Positions 11,545 to 23,211 of a stretch of DNA of 64,000 nucleotides are shown here, piece by piece. The stretch lies in NCBI GenBank assembly GCA_032622095.1, contig CP136066.1:157813152-157877151 (forward strand), in the 5' to 3' direction. This stretch comes from Siphonodentalium dalli (taxonomy: Eukaryota > Mollusca > Scaphopoda > Gadilida > Siphonodentaliidae). A program made the translations under genes and the position numbers. Every line of letters begins with the position of its first letter. Positions within the stretch are counted from its first letter, which is position 1. Under the pieces are notes generated by a model, which saw nothing but the letters and a program-made list of their open reading frames with translations, had not been told where the DNA came from and did no database searches.

Positions 11545-11747
11545 TGTATATATATGCGTGTCTCCCATAGGGAGCCTCACATATATACAAGAATACACTG
11601 GCCTAACTATATTTACCTTGACCATGTAAGCCAGTGCATTCTCTTATATATGCGAGGCTCCCTATGGAAGACTCGCATATATAAGAGAATGCACTGGCAC
11701 AGGAAATTTAATGCTGCACCAGCACATCTCCCGTCATGAAAGGGTTA
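11545..11747. mobile_element. PAL-TTAA, left terminus missing
   Basis: Two consecutive hairpins (centres CCCATAGGGAGCC and GCTCCCTATGG) are separated by TTACCTTGACCATGTAAGCC. The right terminus is CCCGTCATGAAAGGGTTA. The left terminus was lost at the junction with PRL-A. Confidence 0.85.
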
Positions 11748-11804
11748 GGGGAAGGGTTAATGAATTCTCTATATATATTGGAATCACCATTCAGAGGGGT
11801 ATTT

Positions 11805-11932
11805 CAAGTAGAATGAGGTCCCCAGAGGGTGAGTATAGTGATGCAAGCCCACTGTGTGGGGTAGCATCACTAAATTCACCCCTCTGGGAACATCATTCTG
11901 CAAATGACAGACACTCTATTTGAAGACTTGCC
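11805..11932. mobile_element. BIP hairpin, short form
   Basis: GAATGAGGTCCCCAGAGGGT with its inverse, ending CAAATGACAGACACTCTAT. This is a single hairpin, like 2152-2311. Confidence 0.8.
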
Positions 11933-12015
11933 AGTAGACGATTGTAATTAATGTTTGGTTAACCATGCACACAATCAATCAGTCAAAAACAGATCTCAGG
12001 AACAAACCAGGATCT

Positions 12016-12232
12016 ACAGTAATGCCCCAAATAATCGACTCCTTAATAACCACAGCAGAATTATGGGTATTTTTCAGGATTTAGTCGGAAATATGGCTTG
12101 TTGCCATTCAACAGAATGCTCTCAGTGAGAGCTTTCCGATGAATGGCAACAAGCCATATTTCCGACTAAATCCTGAAAAATTATCCATAATTCTGCTGTG
12201 GTTAAGGAGTCGATTATTTGGGGCATTACGGT
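12016..12232. mobile_element. PAL-TA palindrome, full length
   Basis: TACAGTAATGCCCCAAATAA at the left and its inverse at the right end (GGGGCATTACGGTA). The arms are over 100 bp and near-perfect. A 2-bp TA flanks both sides. Confidence 0.9.
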
Positions 12233-12568
12233 AACAACCTTCTGGAAAGTGAATTATTCTAAGGGATTGAATTAGTTGTAGGGTCTACTTGATCATGGCC
12301 CACTTGACATCATGGAGTCGGATATCAAATTGTTATTCGATGATTACCTTTCTCCGGGAATAGAATTGGCTTGAGTGTCTGGGACCCAACAGAATTGGAT
12401 CAGTGGGACAAAGGTTATATTTAGCTTTAACCATGAAGGAGCTACTAGTAAGAAAGATTAAAGTTGGAAGAGTGTTTGACTTGACCCTTCCACATGGTTT
12501 GTGCTGCCACCTGCCAAATTTACCAAAAAGAAAATTCAGAAAATATTTGGCAAGTGTGTTTTTAAATT
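12233..12568. other. No feature seen
   Basis: Apparently single-copy AT-rich sequence. The phrase CAACAGAATTGGATCAGTG near 12388 recurs near 14408 on the other side of the element at 12866. Confidence 0.4.
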
Positions 12569-12783
12569 ACAATAATGCTCAAAGTAATTGACTTCTTAAC
12601 CACAGCAGAATTATGGGTAACTTTTCAGGATTTATTCGGAAATATGGCTTGTTGCCATTCATCGGAAAGCTCTCCCCGAGAGCTTTCCGATGAATGGCAA
12701 CAAGCCATATTTCCGACTAAATCCTGAAAAGTTACCCAAAATTCTGCTGTGGTTAAGAAGTCAATAACTTAGAGCATTACTGT
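12569..12783. mobile_element. PAL-TA palindrome, variant
   Basis: A subtype with AATGCTCAAAGTAATTGACT and AAGTCAATAACTTAGAGCAT ends, closest to the copy at 34418. The central turn is CTCTCCCCGAGAGC. Both arms are complete. Confidence 0.9.
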
Positions 12784-12865
12784 ATGTGACGTGAACAATC
12801 TAGTCATAATAATAAATAAAATTTGCAGGGATTGTTCTGATAAGAAGTTTTTATCAAGAATTGGG

Positions 12866-14391
12866 CACGCTGGTCATCCTATAATCCCCGCTGCGGACAG
12901 TAAACCCAGGTGCAGGCATCAGTAAACCTCACATCGGACTATAACAGCTAGAGTTTTTCATACCAGGGCTAGTCTTATCAGTTAAAAGTATTCAATTACA
13001 AGTTGTACCAACCAATGGAAGACGTATATGATAGGCAATACCGATATTGTCAATTAGTTTGCATATCTCTATGATCATAATTTGTATTAACCCTTTCATA
13101 CTGGAGACAAAGTTGGATCATGTCTCACTACTGAATAATGAACATATTATATCCAGTGTATGACTACACTATTTTCACCAACAATTTCATGCCATGATCT
13201 GTGTTTCTTTTGAAATTAAACCAAAAATACGGGTAGGTTTCTTAATAACGATGGAATGACACCTTCCATCCATAGAACCTATCCATCCTTATATAATATA
13301 CACTATGTGATGTATTAGCATATGTCAAATGTATTTCAGACTAATCTACCATCAATTTTGGTCCCAAAATCTCATCGACAAGAGTACCAAAGACACATTT
13401 TGCTGTTCGGGTAGCTGCATAGCAACGGTTGTTATAGACAATTTGATAGGAAAAAGGGTCACAAGTCTTCGTAATTTATCCTATGTCACAACTAGACCTC
13501 AAATATGTAATTCACAACAGCTAAAGTTGAATCAAATACTGTAAACCATCCTTATATGAACATTTTATACTTTCGGGTAGTTGCCTAGCAACCGTTGCTA
13601 AGCATGGCCAAATCTCGTTGGGGTCAATATCTGAAAATGATCAGTATGGTCCAACGAACATATGTGCCAAGTTTCATGCTTTTATCATAATTTGTGCAAT
13701 TCTTACATTTTCATGCACCAAGCGCCTGGACTATATTTATGCTGTGACAGGAGTTCAGATAAAATTCAGATATCAGTACTGGAGAAAAACACAATCTCAG
13801 TTGAGCGCATTCAGAATTTCAGGGTAAATATTAGGGACACTCTATCCGTGACTTGTTTTTATATTAAAAAACCCAAATCCCTTTCCAGTAACTCGAATAC
13901 AGACATCTTTCCAAACACCGCGCATCGACAAAGTAAAACGTAATGAGGGCAGGAGTAAACAGCGATGCGGGCAAAATCATGCCTGCTTCGGGGTTTACTC
14001 CGACACCGTGCAGTAGCACATGCAATTGTCAATATTTTCTTACTTAAATGGAAATTTAGTTTCGTAAACTATCAATAACAATGTAACGTTGACAACGATG
14101 TCCAAATTTATCACCACGCACTTGGAGCTGAAAACATACAAATTTGAAAAATTTAAGCTATTTCTCACAATTCATCGAGCATTTTGTCACTTTATGGAGC
14201 TTTATTCATCGAACTGTTGACATTTCGCTGAAGATGGGTTCATCAAGCACCTAGTGGATCCCGATTTGTGTCCAAAGAAAAACAACTAATCAAAATTTCC
14301 CTCAAAACAAACCTACATGTATCTTCACTCGTGCCCGCAACGGGGTTTACTCAATATTTGCTCGCAGCGGTTATTATAGGATGACCAGCAT
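12866..14391. mobile_element. 1.5-kb element with inverted termini, class unknown
   Basis: GCTGGTCATCCTATAAT at the left (about 12868) is repeated exactly inverted at the right (ATTATAGGATGACCAGC, about 14374-14390). The inverted match continues weakly inward (CGCTGCG, then AGTAAACCC against GGGTTTACT). A related GGGTTTACTCC lies near 13994. No clear target duplication and no transposase frame were seen. Confidence 0.55.
13580..13592. promoter_or_regulatory. RFX X-box-like site
   Basis: GTTGCCTAGCAAC fits the X-box consensus (GTTGCC/AGCAAC half-sites). A half-matching copy, GCTGCATAGCAAC, lies at about 13414 within a similar context (TTCGGGTAG..), so it belongs to a worn tandem repeat. Confidence 0.35.
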
Positions 14392-14435
14392 GTTGGGTTG
14401 AGTGGCTCCAACATAATTGGATCAGTGTTAGTTGA

Positions 14436-14848
14436 GTGCAAGCCTTAATATTGTGTATCTGTCATTTGCAGAATAGGTCCCCAGAGTGTGAATTTTGTGA
14501 CACTATCCCGCTTGGTGGGGTCGCATCACCAAATTCACTCTCTGGGTACATCATTCTGCTTTAATAGGCCTGTTATACCTGACCTAGTTCCCCAGTTGAA
14601 GTTGGTGATGTTCACCCATTAGTCACATCGATTATGCATTTTATCCTCTGCAAATAGAAACTGAACAGAAGGGAAAAAGTAACTAAAAACAATGTTAATT
14701 TGAGACTATAGATACTTCCCAGAGGCCTAAGCAGAATGAGATCTCCAGAAGATAATTTTGGTATGCTGGCCCACTGTACGAGATAGTGTCACTAAATTCA
14801 CCTTCTGTGGACCTCATTCTGCAAATGTCAGACACACTATAATGGCAG
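14436..14848. mobile_element. BIP element, full length
   Basis: The left hairpin (GTGTATCTGTCATTTGCAG.. to CATTCTGCTTTAATAGGCCT), the spacer (GTTCCCCAGTTGAAGTTGGT, CTGAACAGAAGGGAAAAAGT) and the right hairpin ending CAAATGTCAGACACACTAT are all present. This is one of the most complete BIP copies in the window. Confidence 0.85.
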
Positions 14849-15067
14849 AATCATTGCCGTAATGTTTATGCCCGATAATTCGTCCCAAATAAGGTAGCAA
14901 ATTTTTACATTTGTGCTTAGTTCAAACATTGTGTTCTCTGAAATGGGGAAAGTCAATGTTCGGCATTTTCGACGATCCTTCGTTGATTGCTACATTCTTC
15001 CAGTGGAGAGAGCGTTTGGATATTAACTTATCGGTTTTATTCAATGATGTAAGTCCATAATGAGTCT

Positions 15068-16143
15068 TTAACCTTCCATGACTTGAGCTTCCTGAAATTT
15101 TGCGAAAACACTGCAATGCATTCTCTCACATAGGGAGCCTCGTAGAGCCCGAAGCCGCCATCGTACGCCGCCGCCGCCAGCCATATTGGCTACAAGCCGC
15201 CGCCAGCCATATTATTTCTAACGCCAGCCACATTTAAAAATCTCCGCCGCCGGAATTGTAAAATGGCTGAGCCGTGTGCATGGGCTTATATGTCAAGCAC
15301 AACTGTTCTGTGAATCGCAAAGAACTAAACCGCATTGCCTAATATTGGTATACTCGCATGGACATAGCATGGTTGTTATATTATCAGAACACATGGCTCC
15401 TTAATGTGGAATAGACTATCCCAATGCATGCTTTCATATAACTGAATGGGCGCATCCATTCGGTATTGAAAGGGTTAAAATATAAATTGTTTATATCGAC
15501 AACACCCAGTCTAAGACATCACTGGCATTTGTCAATATATACACATAAGAATAGAAAATAGTTTGAAATATTATATATCATTACTATCGGGTTCATCATT
15601 CAATGATGCATGCATATATCGCAAGATGGCAGTGGTGATAGCAGTCAGAAGTCCCAATGTAACTACTTATACCGATTAGATAGTAGGCCTATATCCATGC
15701 CAATCCTTCGTGAATTTTCGCCATAATGGAAAAGCCCAACATCAAAAGATTACGTGTGGTCTGGAATTATACGGGTTCACCACAAACGCTAAAAAAACGG
15801 CGTCTATAACCGGTAACAGGGGATTAGGAACATTTCGGAAACGAAAATACGCTGAATGATAACATCTCAGCCGGCTGAGCCGCCATATTTCGTCAGCCAC
15901 GAACGTCGTGACTGAGCCGGCTTAGCTAGTTAACCAGCCACGAAAATCGGTTGAGCCAGCCATGAAAACTATTTGTCGTGGCTTCGGGGTCTAGAGCCTC
16001 GCATATACTAGTATAAGTGAATATATTGGCCTAACTATATTTACCTTCAACTTGTAAGTCAGCGCATTTTCATATATAAGAGAATACACTGGCACAGCAT
16101 CTTTAATGCGGCACCAGAGCAGATCCAGTCAAGAAAGGGTTAA
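15068..16143. mobile_element. PAL-TTAA copy split by a nested element
   Basis: TTAA (15068-15071), then CCTTCCATGACTTGAGCTTC and TTTTGCGAAAACACTG, is the left end. The right part (16000-16143) ends AGAAAGGGTTAA. Between them an 0.84-kb element is inserted at the first hairpin (15148-15990). Confidence 0.8.
15148..15990. mobile_element. Nested element with CCCGAAGCC ends
   Basis: Terminal CCCGAAGCC/GGCTTCGGG, then GC-rich subterminal repeats of GCCAGCCA(C/T) and GAGCCGGCT near both ends, around an AT-rich core. Flanks TCGTAGAG and GTCTAGAG share TAGAG, a possible eroded 8-bp duplication (hAT-like, tentative). The 9-bp inverted ends and repeated subterminal motifs fit a non-autonomous DNA transposon. 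Confidence 0.6.
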
Positions 16144-16689
16144 GGAAGGTAGAAGGGGAGTTGCCTCCTCCACCCCATGTTCACCTGAGTCGACCCTGAC
16201 ACTAAATGTTTAGTGTTTGTTATCCCTTTCTTAATGAAATGGATTCTCCCATCTGTTATAAAAGTATAATATATATAGGCAGACAACAGAGTTAAAAAGA
16301 CAACACGAGTGCAGAAGGATTTTAAATGGTAGGAAATATTCAGATAATAATTTCAACAAACTCATTTAATATCTGAACATTTCCAAAGGTAGCAATATAC
16401 AATTTCGTCCAATTTTGGCCAACCTGTACTTCAAATCTATGCTGAGCCATTATCTTTGGCATATGTCGCATCAAACATGTTTTATTTTCGACAGAAATGT
16501 TAGTTGTAATCAAATGTCTGTACTATAGCTTCTTCACACAATTTGTCAAGAGTTATGCCCCTTGGTTTGCACACACACAAAATGCTTAATTTCACCCATT
16601 TTTTTACTAAAATTTTCCATTTTCTACACAAAAACAGACATGACAGAGCGAATATCATTATATATAAAGCTGAGAAATATTTGAAATAG
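16144..16689. other. No gene; diverged dispersed repeat
   Basis: About 16230-16420 (TGGATTCTCCCATCTGTTAT, GCAGACAACAGA, AATATCTGAACATTTCC) matches the repeats at 47590 and 63890. The remainder is unassigned. Confidence 0.45.
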
Positions 16690-17105
16690 AAACAAGAGCA
16701 CGCCATCGGGCATAATATGTCCGTTTCTGGAGTAGAGTGGGGCATGTAGACAGAACCCATATTTGAACTTGGTCTGTATATCAAATTTGGTTCAGTTCAC
16801 TCGATTCAATCTATAGTTATCATCTGGAAACCACATATCAAGTAAAATCTAAGTCGAAAAAGGGCCATAACTCAGTCAAAATCATGTGGACGAAGCCCAT
16901 ATTCGAACTTGATCTGTATTTTGGGGTGGTAAACTAGTATACCAAATTTGGTTCAGTTCACTCGATTCAATCTAAAGTTATCATCCGGAAACCAAAAGCG
17001 GACAGACAGATGGACGACAGACGGACGGACAACCCATTTACATAATACATGTATGACCGTTTTTTCAAACGAGCGTATAAAAACTGAACTTTCCCAGTTT
17101 TGTAA
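16690..17105. mobile_element. PRL-C pearl-like element
   Basis: Begins AACAAGAGCACGCC. Two core units carry TTCGAACTTG(A/G)TCTGTATTT and AAATTTGGTTCAGTTCACTC, about 175 bp apart. A GGACAGACAG/ACGGACGGAC microsatellite and an AAACTGAACTTTCCCAGTTT hairpin-like end follow. The order start, cores, (ACGG)n, hairpin matches PRL-B. Confidence 0.65.
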
Positions 17106-17918
17106 AATAATTAAACCAGTAATGTCACATGATGGCTGTTTATATGCTCCTCAGATGCCTAATTTTCTATTTTTCAGACCCCCCCCCCTATAACCCGATA
17201 AACCATGTACTGCTCTAGAGCTGTACTGCTACCAAAGGAAATTACTCACAAACGAGTTTTAGCAAAGAATGGGTTAAAAAAAACATGCGGACAAATGAGA
17301 AATCAGGGAAATCTGCCCCATTACATTAGTCAGTGTGCGTTATGAAACTGGCCCCGATTGAATTAAACCAACGATCTTTTCTGATTGCAATTGTTCATGT
17401 GGCGTAAAAACTATTGTTGATAAATTTTATTATAAAAATGCCAATCTGTTGAGATGAATATTGCAGAAATGCACGTATAACAAAACCTTTGAATACAGCT
17501 CTTGAAAAGATAATGGATGATTTTCAATAATACGCGGCTGTAATCAAATCAATTTGAGTAGGCGGATGCAGAAATTTAATTTCTGGTAGCAGTTTGCAGG
17601 CATTCAGAGATCAATGCCGTGTTTATTGATTTAACTGACACAAATTGTGGTGAATTTCTTCAAGTGATATCTTCACTTCTCAAGACCAATTCATGTCAAG
17701 TAACAATGATGCGATTTATCGATTAGGCCTAAAAAAGATATATGTTTGTTTCGAGTAATGAAACAAGAAAAATTAAGGGCGGGGTGGATGAAATTAATTT
17801 TATTTTTATTTATTTTTTATTTTTGAAGCATCTATATGGGATAGAATTATTCTGAATATATATGCCTATAGCATTACACAAAAGACAAATAGCACATTAT
17901 TGTAGGCATTTAAAGGGG
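17106..17918. other. No gene seen
   Basis: AT-rich, with a C run at 17180-17188. No repeats matching other parts of the window were noticed. Confidence 0.4.
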
Positions 17919-17974
17919 GACTGTACACTAAATTCGGTCCCATAAATGGCTGGATTTGGTGTACAGTCCCGCTT
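17919..17974. repeat. Short hairpin GGGACTGTACAC
   Basis: GGGGGACTGTACACTAAATT and its near-inverse (GGTGTACAGTCCCG) flank a 16-bp loop. It could be a minimal MITE. The phrase GTGTACAGTCC also occurs in the palindrome at 30490. Confidence 0.6.
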
Positions 17975-18697
17975 CAACTCTTTCAACCCGGCAGCCCTCT
18001 AAAGTGGGCACAACATCATTTACGTTCATCCCGGCAGCCCGCTGTAGCAGGCAGAACACAATATTTCCAGAGATATACAAATGATTTATTGGTTAGCGAC
18101 TTGTATATCCTTAGGGTGCTATTCCGTATCAATACTAATTTATTTGTGCATAGGAATACCTAGCATGTACGCTATTAAGAGAATTTCCGTGCCTAATTAT
18201 AGACAATCCTGTATGACGTCACGATTACTATTTTGGGGTTTCCTAAAAACCGTTGACGCAATACTGACGACAGGTGTGGTGTTTTGAGTCACATTTCAAT
18301 TTTGGTTAATTGTTTATCACAAAAACATACCGATAACATTACTTTTACGTTTATGAAATAAATGTTTTATTTGTGGTATCCATCTAATGTCTCCTATTTT
18401 CGACGCAATGTTTTGAAAATCACCATGCCGCACAACGGCGCGACTTTAATAATAATAGCTGCACATGCATATTATAAACATGACATCGACATTCATAATC
18501 ATTTTGGGAATCCGATCTGGACATTGGCAGTTGTTTTATTTGGAATATTACTCACAATTCCTCAGCATACTAACAAGTAAATCCCTGTGGGTCTAAAATT
18601 GCTAAATGTGGGAGTATATGTCTATTTCGGTCAAAATCAAATAGCGTCTTTTGGGCATACTAGTTAGGTTAGTACCAGTCTGCTCTTGCCTTTGATG
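17975..18697. other. No gene; CCCGGCAGCC repeated twice
   Basis: CCCGGCAGCCCTCTAAAGTG (17988) and CCCGGCAGCCCGCTGTAGCAG (18031) form a two-unit repeat of 43 bp. Nothing else was recognised; the short open frames to 18580 lack domains. Confidence 0.4.
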
Positions 18698-18856
18698 TAA
18701 GGATTAACTGTCATGTGGACTGTTTTTATGGAGATGTAACCGTGAGGTAAGTGGACATAACTTGTGTAAAACCCGAAGGGTTTTACATACAAGTTATGAC
18801 CACTTACCTCACGGTTACATCTCCATAAAAATAGTCCACATGACAGTTAATCCTTA
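18698..18856. repeat. Near-perfect 159-bp palindrome
   Basis: TAAGGATTAACTGTCATGTG at the left returns exactly inverted at the right end. The arms of about 77 bp meet at CCCGAAGGG (near 18772-18780). Few mismatches. No second copy was noticed in the window. Confidence 0.85.
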
Positions 18857-19620
18857 TATTTATATACATTTAGCGAAAAAGCCACTTTTGTAAATGTATT
18901 TAAATCGAAAAGTGTATCATGACAAGATCAGCCCAAAATACCCAATAGCACCCTTGGCAAAAGTTAATAGGAACAATTTCTCTTCATATTGAAACCCGAT
19001 GATGTATTAAGTCAATCCTGCGCGAGTCCAAATGCGCCCAAAACATTACGCGTTCGTCTTTCCAAACCCAATGACGTATCGATGGTGTTATGAGCTTGGT
19101 GTTATGAGGCGTTGCGCATTCACCGAGACATAACTGCAACTAGCCACGTGGGCGCCGACCAATCAGAATGCTGGATTTAGTGATGACAACACTTAGTGTG
19201 TAAATATAAAGCAATTATGTTCAATGAACCGATTGGTAAAACATTTGAAACCATGCAGGGTGTCATCACAAGCACGTTTATCCACCACACTTGCAAAGAA
19301 TTGACAAGTACATGTATGTATTTGTGGAAAACATTGTTATGTGAAGAAGGATATCCTAATTAGAGGTGATATATGCGACCATAGTATATATTGGGTTTCA
19401 ATGTCCCTTCTCGGTTCTCACCTGCACACTGCACCTGAGATATCATTTAGATGTAACGCCCCCAACTGGTATATAACACAAATTGAAAGTCACTTGTTAA
19501 CGATCATAAAACATGCAGTTTGCCATACCCGACATCACTCTAAAGGTAGTGTTGCAACAAAACATCAGGGAAACATAATTTTACTGAGGCAAGCTGATAA
19601 TCCAGGGTTCTGAGACATCT
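18857..19620. other. No gene seen
   Basis: Mixed-composition sequence. A frame at 19341-19613 has no recognisable domain. Confidence 0.4.
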
Positions 19621-19717
19621 ACAGTAATGCTCTAAATAATCGACTCCTTAACCACAGCAGAATTATGGGTAATTCTGCTGTTGTTATTTAGGAGTTGATT
19701 ATTTAGAGCTTTACTGT
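19621..19717. mobile_element. PAL-TA, internally deleted (97 bp)
   Basis: Both termini are intact (ACAGTAATGCTCTAAATAAT and ATTATTTAGAGC-type). About 115 bp of the centre is missing, the inner arms joining at ATTATGGGTAATTCTG. TA flanks both sides. Confidence 0.85.
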
Positions 19718-20159
19718 ATATCTGTATGTTCAGAGATGAAAGAGTTAAAAGGATAATGTCAGAAGGCAATTTATTTTGTAATCCATTTGTGTCTTTTTAC
19801 ATTTTCTTAGACACTACTAGGTTAAGCTCATACAGAAAGTATTTTTACAGACATATAACTTGGTTCTTCTAAAGGTTTGATAGACGGAGAATTCTAGATA
19901 ATTAGTTTTGAAAATTGGTCAGAAGTTACCCTATAGCCTAGGTGCTTCTCTGAATATCAATTTACACACTAAAAATAAACTAAAACCAAAAATGAAATTG
20001 TCCTCCAAAAATACCAAGCTATTCCAAGCTCATCAACAATAATAGGAAATATGGGGTCTATTTTATATGCATATCAGAGTATATAAAGATGAAAGTGAAA
20101 GAAATTTGCTAATATGTATACAATTTGGGACTTAATTAAACAGAGATAAATTAGTGATG
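19718..20159. other. No feature seen
   Basis: AT-rich, no recognised repeat or exon. Confidence 0.4.
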
Positions 20160-20880
20160 AAATGACTAGCTAGGTTTTTCATAGTCGACTAATCGACAGT
20201 CAAAAATTGAGTCAAAGTCGACTAATCGACAACCCCCATTCCCATGGACAACTTCCAATTTACTATGAGGGGTTCCCATTTTTCATGGGTATTACAACCA
20301 GAAGACGGAAAAAGGTGGCTGGGGCTACAAACAGGTGGCCAGTGCTACTACATTTGTATCCATCCAGCTAATTAAAACTGGGTGTCTTTTCCAAGTTGTC
20401 TTCAATGGGCTTCATAGTGTATAGGTTTTTCATTTTAACGTTGTATTATGACACTTCATCATGCCATATCCGGACACATTAATCCATACTCATACGGAAT
20501 TAATTACAAACATAGTGACTAGTGACAGAGAATACACAATAACTGTATTGGTATAATTATTGTACTCAATTAAACTGACATGACACAACACAAATTGAAA
20601 GAACATCAAAGGATGCGGATGCAGTTATCTTTGATCGGCCATCACGCAACAATGTTTATTTATTAGCAACATTGTCGATTTCATAACTGGCTTTTGTGTA
20701 AGTAATTCTACTAAATAGAATGGCTTTTGTTTTAACTTTAAACACTGTCCTTGCCATTGTTGGATATTGTATTGTACCATTGCTCAGTTTCATACTGGTA
20801 TATAAAATGCAACTAATCGACTTGGGATTCTGGAGTCGACTTTTGGTGAACAACTAATCGACAAATCGTTTCAACACTAG
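20160..20880. mobile_element. Element with subterminal TCGACTAATCGACA repeats
   Basis: AGTCGACTAATCGACA occurs twice near the left end (20182, 20217). CTAATCGAC recurs inverted-compatible at the right (20813-20862), next to TTTCAACACTAG. CTAG(C/T)..GTTTTTCA and its loose inverse may be the termini. This fits a hAT-like non-autonomous element, but no firm target duplication was seen. Confidence 0.4.
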
Positions 20881-21185
20881 ATAAAATAATGTGACAAGAA
20901 ATTAGAGCTTGGTTATTAGCACATTTTTTAAATGTTTTTAGGATGGTCAATAAAATTATTAGAGGCGGAGGTCTCAACTAGGGGTGAGTGGGTTACCGGA
21001 AACATCAATATTTTGTTTTAGGCCTTAAAACATCTGTGCTACATCTGGATTTTTGAATCACTTGATGAAAAGCAAGCCTTAAGCAAGGGATGTTTGAAAA
21101 CAAGAGGAATTGACCATGAGTGCGCACTTCTCTAACAAGAATGTTTGAAGTACATATTAAGATAATCACATGCAAGCATGAAAAT

Positions 21186-21568
21186 AGTGTCTGTCATTTG
21201 CAGAATGAGGTCCCCCAGAGGATGAATTTATTGATGCTATTCCCACACAGTGGGCTAGCATCACCAAATGTACCATCTGGGGACCACATTCTTCTGAGGC
21301 CTAATCTTCTGGGAAGTATCTATAGTCTCAAATAAACTTTTTCCCTTCTCTTCAGTTTCTATATCCCCTAATTTGCAGAAGATAAAATGCATAATCGAGG
21401 TGACTAATCGGTGAACGTTACCAACTTCAACTGGGGAACTTCAATCTGATCGTAGGTCTCCCATAGCGGGTGAAACCTAAGTAGAATAAGGTCCCCAGAG
21501 GGTGAATTTGGTGACCTTAGCTGGGGACCTCATTCTGCAAATGACAGACACACTACTGGTATTTGCAG
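21186..21568. mobile_element. BIP element, full length, inverse orientation
   Basis: Left TAGTGTCTGTCATTTGCAGA, right CAAATGACAGACACACTACT. The spacer (GGGAAGTATCTATAGTCT, AATCGAGGTGACTAATCG) runs opposite to the copy at 14436. A duplicated base in GGTCCCCCAGAGG is specific to this copy. Confidence 0.85.
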
Positions 21569-21590
21569 ACTTGATCACATGTGGGGTTGT

Positions 21591-21656
21591 ACAGTAATGC
21601 CCTAATTAATCGACTCCATAACCACAGCAGAATTCGATTAATTAGGGCATTACTAT
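21591..21656. mobile_element. PAL-TA, minimal derivative (about 66 bp)
   Basis: Only the outer arms remain: ACAGTAATGCCCTAATTAAT .. ATTAATTAGGGCATTACT, joined at CAGCAGAATTCGATTA. TA on both sides is retained. Confidence 0.85.
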
Positions 21657-22261
21657 AGTGAAGTTTCCATCGAGATGAACCAGCTTCTGATATCCATTGT
21701 TCTTGTTGATGGTTTACGTGGAAGGTCCAAGACAGGATATAGTGTGTCTGATGCTGTGTTTATATGTAAACAAAAGCCAGGTTCTGTAACATTTTTGGCT
21801 CTTGTTTACATAACACAGCATACAAATATGACAACAGCATAATATTTAGTTTGTATAGTGAAAATGTGATTATATACTCAACACCTCAGTTTCCTTCAGA
21901 GGTTTTAGTCGATGTATGTAGCGCCTTACAATGCGTGGAATATAAGCACATCACCATTCGCTGTTTGTTGGTTTAAACAATGTTTTTTCCGCAATGTTTC
22001 AACTCTATTTACATGGAATTGGCATTTAGTTCTATGAAGGGTAAGTCTTCATCAGAGGCACGCCCTTATGTAATGAATATTTACACTGTACGTGTATGTA
22101 CTCATTTGTCCACTTTTTTATTATTTACGCGATATTTATAATTGGTATAAGAACAAAATCTGTCCACTTTTTAATATTCTTTCTGTTTATGGGTGTGATT
22201 ATTTTATCAGCAATACCCACCGCGAAGGCCATAAGTGCCTTTAATTGCAAGATCCAAGCCT
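21657..22261. other. No gene; hairpin at 21753-21825
   Basis: TGCTGTGTTTATATGTAAAC returns inverted as GTTTACATAACACAGCA after a 35-bp loop. The rest is unassigned. Confidence 0.5.
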
Positions 22262-22622
22262 GGATATAGTGTGTCTGACATTTGAAGAATGAGGTTCCCA
22301 GAGGGTGAATTTAGTGACGCTATCCCAAACTGCAGGCTAGTGTTACCAAATTCACCCTCTGGGAACATCATTCTGCTTAGGCCTCAACTGCTATGGGAGA
22401 CATAGGATCAGATTGGAGTTCAGCAGTTGAAGTTGGTGATGTTCACCCATTAGTCACCTCGATATGCATTTTATCTTCTGCAAATTAGGGGATATAGAAA
22501 CTAAACAAAAAGGGAAAAAGTAACTAAAACAATCAAGTTTTAGAGACTATAGATACTTCCCAGAAGATGAGGCCTAAGCAGAATGAGGTCACCAGAGGGT
22601 GAATTTGGTGATGCTAGCCTGC
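22262..22622. mobile_element. BIP element, right end truncated
   Basis: The left hairpin (ATAGTGTGTCTGACATTTGA..) and the full spacer are present. The right hairpin stops after GGTGAATTTGGTGATGCTAG. Confidence 0.8.
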
Positions 22623-22789
22623 CATGTGATTTATACCTCCATAAATCTAGAAAAATAAAGAGTGCACACACCTCCAGTGACAAAACAGAGGGGCATGGCC
22701 ATTCCATTTCTAATAGAAATGAGAATTTGTTTTTGAATTTATATACCTGTCATTTTCGAAGGGCAATTTTTATAATTTTTTATCATTAT

Positions 22790-23001
22790 TTCTTATATTA
22801 TTTCTTAAAGAATTTTTTATAATTTGTTTTATATATTTTTTTACATTCTTTAACAATTATAAAAAATAATAAAATTTTTTTTAAGCCAATGCATTCTCTT
22901 ATATATGTGAGGCAACCTATGGTCGACTCGCATATATAAGAGAATGCATTGGCATAGGGTTTTCGCAAAAATTCAGGAAGCTCCATTCATGAAAGGGTTA
23001 A
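22790..23001. mobile_element. PAL-TTAA relative, right half
   Basis: The AT-rich interior (TTACATTCTTTAACAATTAT) matches those at 7990 and 55215. The hairpin has the CCTATGGTCGACTCG centre seen at 55300. It ends TTCAGGAAGCTCCATTCATG then AAAGGGTTAA (TTAA 22998-23001). The left half is gone. Confidence 0.75.
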
Positions 23002-23116
23002 AGAAAACATTATAAAAAAAATGTTCAGTTAAGCTCACAAACAACAACAGTGTTGATAATATACATGTAGCACAAAGCACTATTTATAATGAACAAAAAA
23101 ATAATACAATCACAGG

Positions 23117-23211
23117 TGAATGGCAACAAGCCATATTTCCGACTAAATCCTGAAAAGTTACCCATAATTCGGCTGTGGTTATGGAGTCGATTAATTTGGG
23201 CATTACAGTAA
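23117..23211. mobile_element. PAL-TA, single arm
   Basis: TGAATGGCAACAAGCCATAT through GGGCATTACAGTA. The left arm is absent. Confidence 0.75.
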
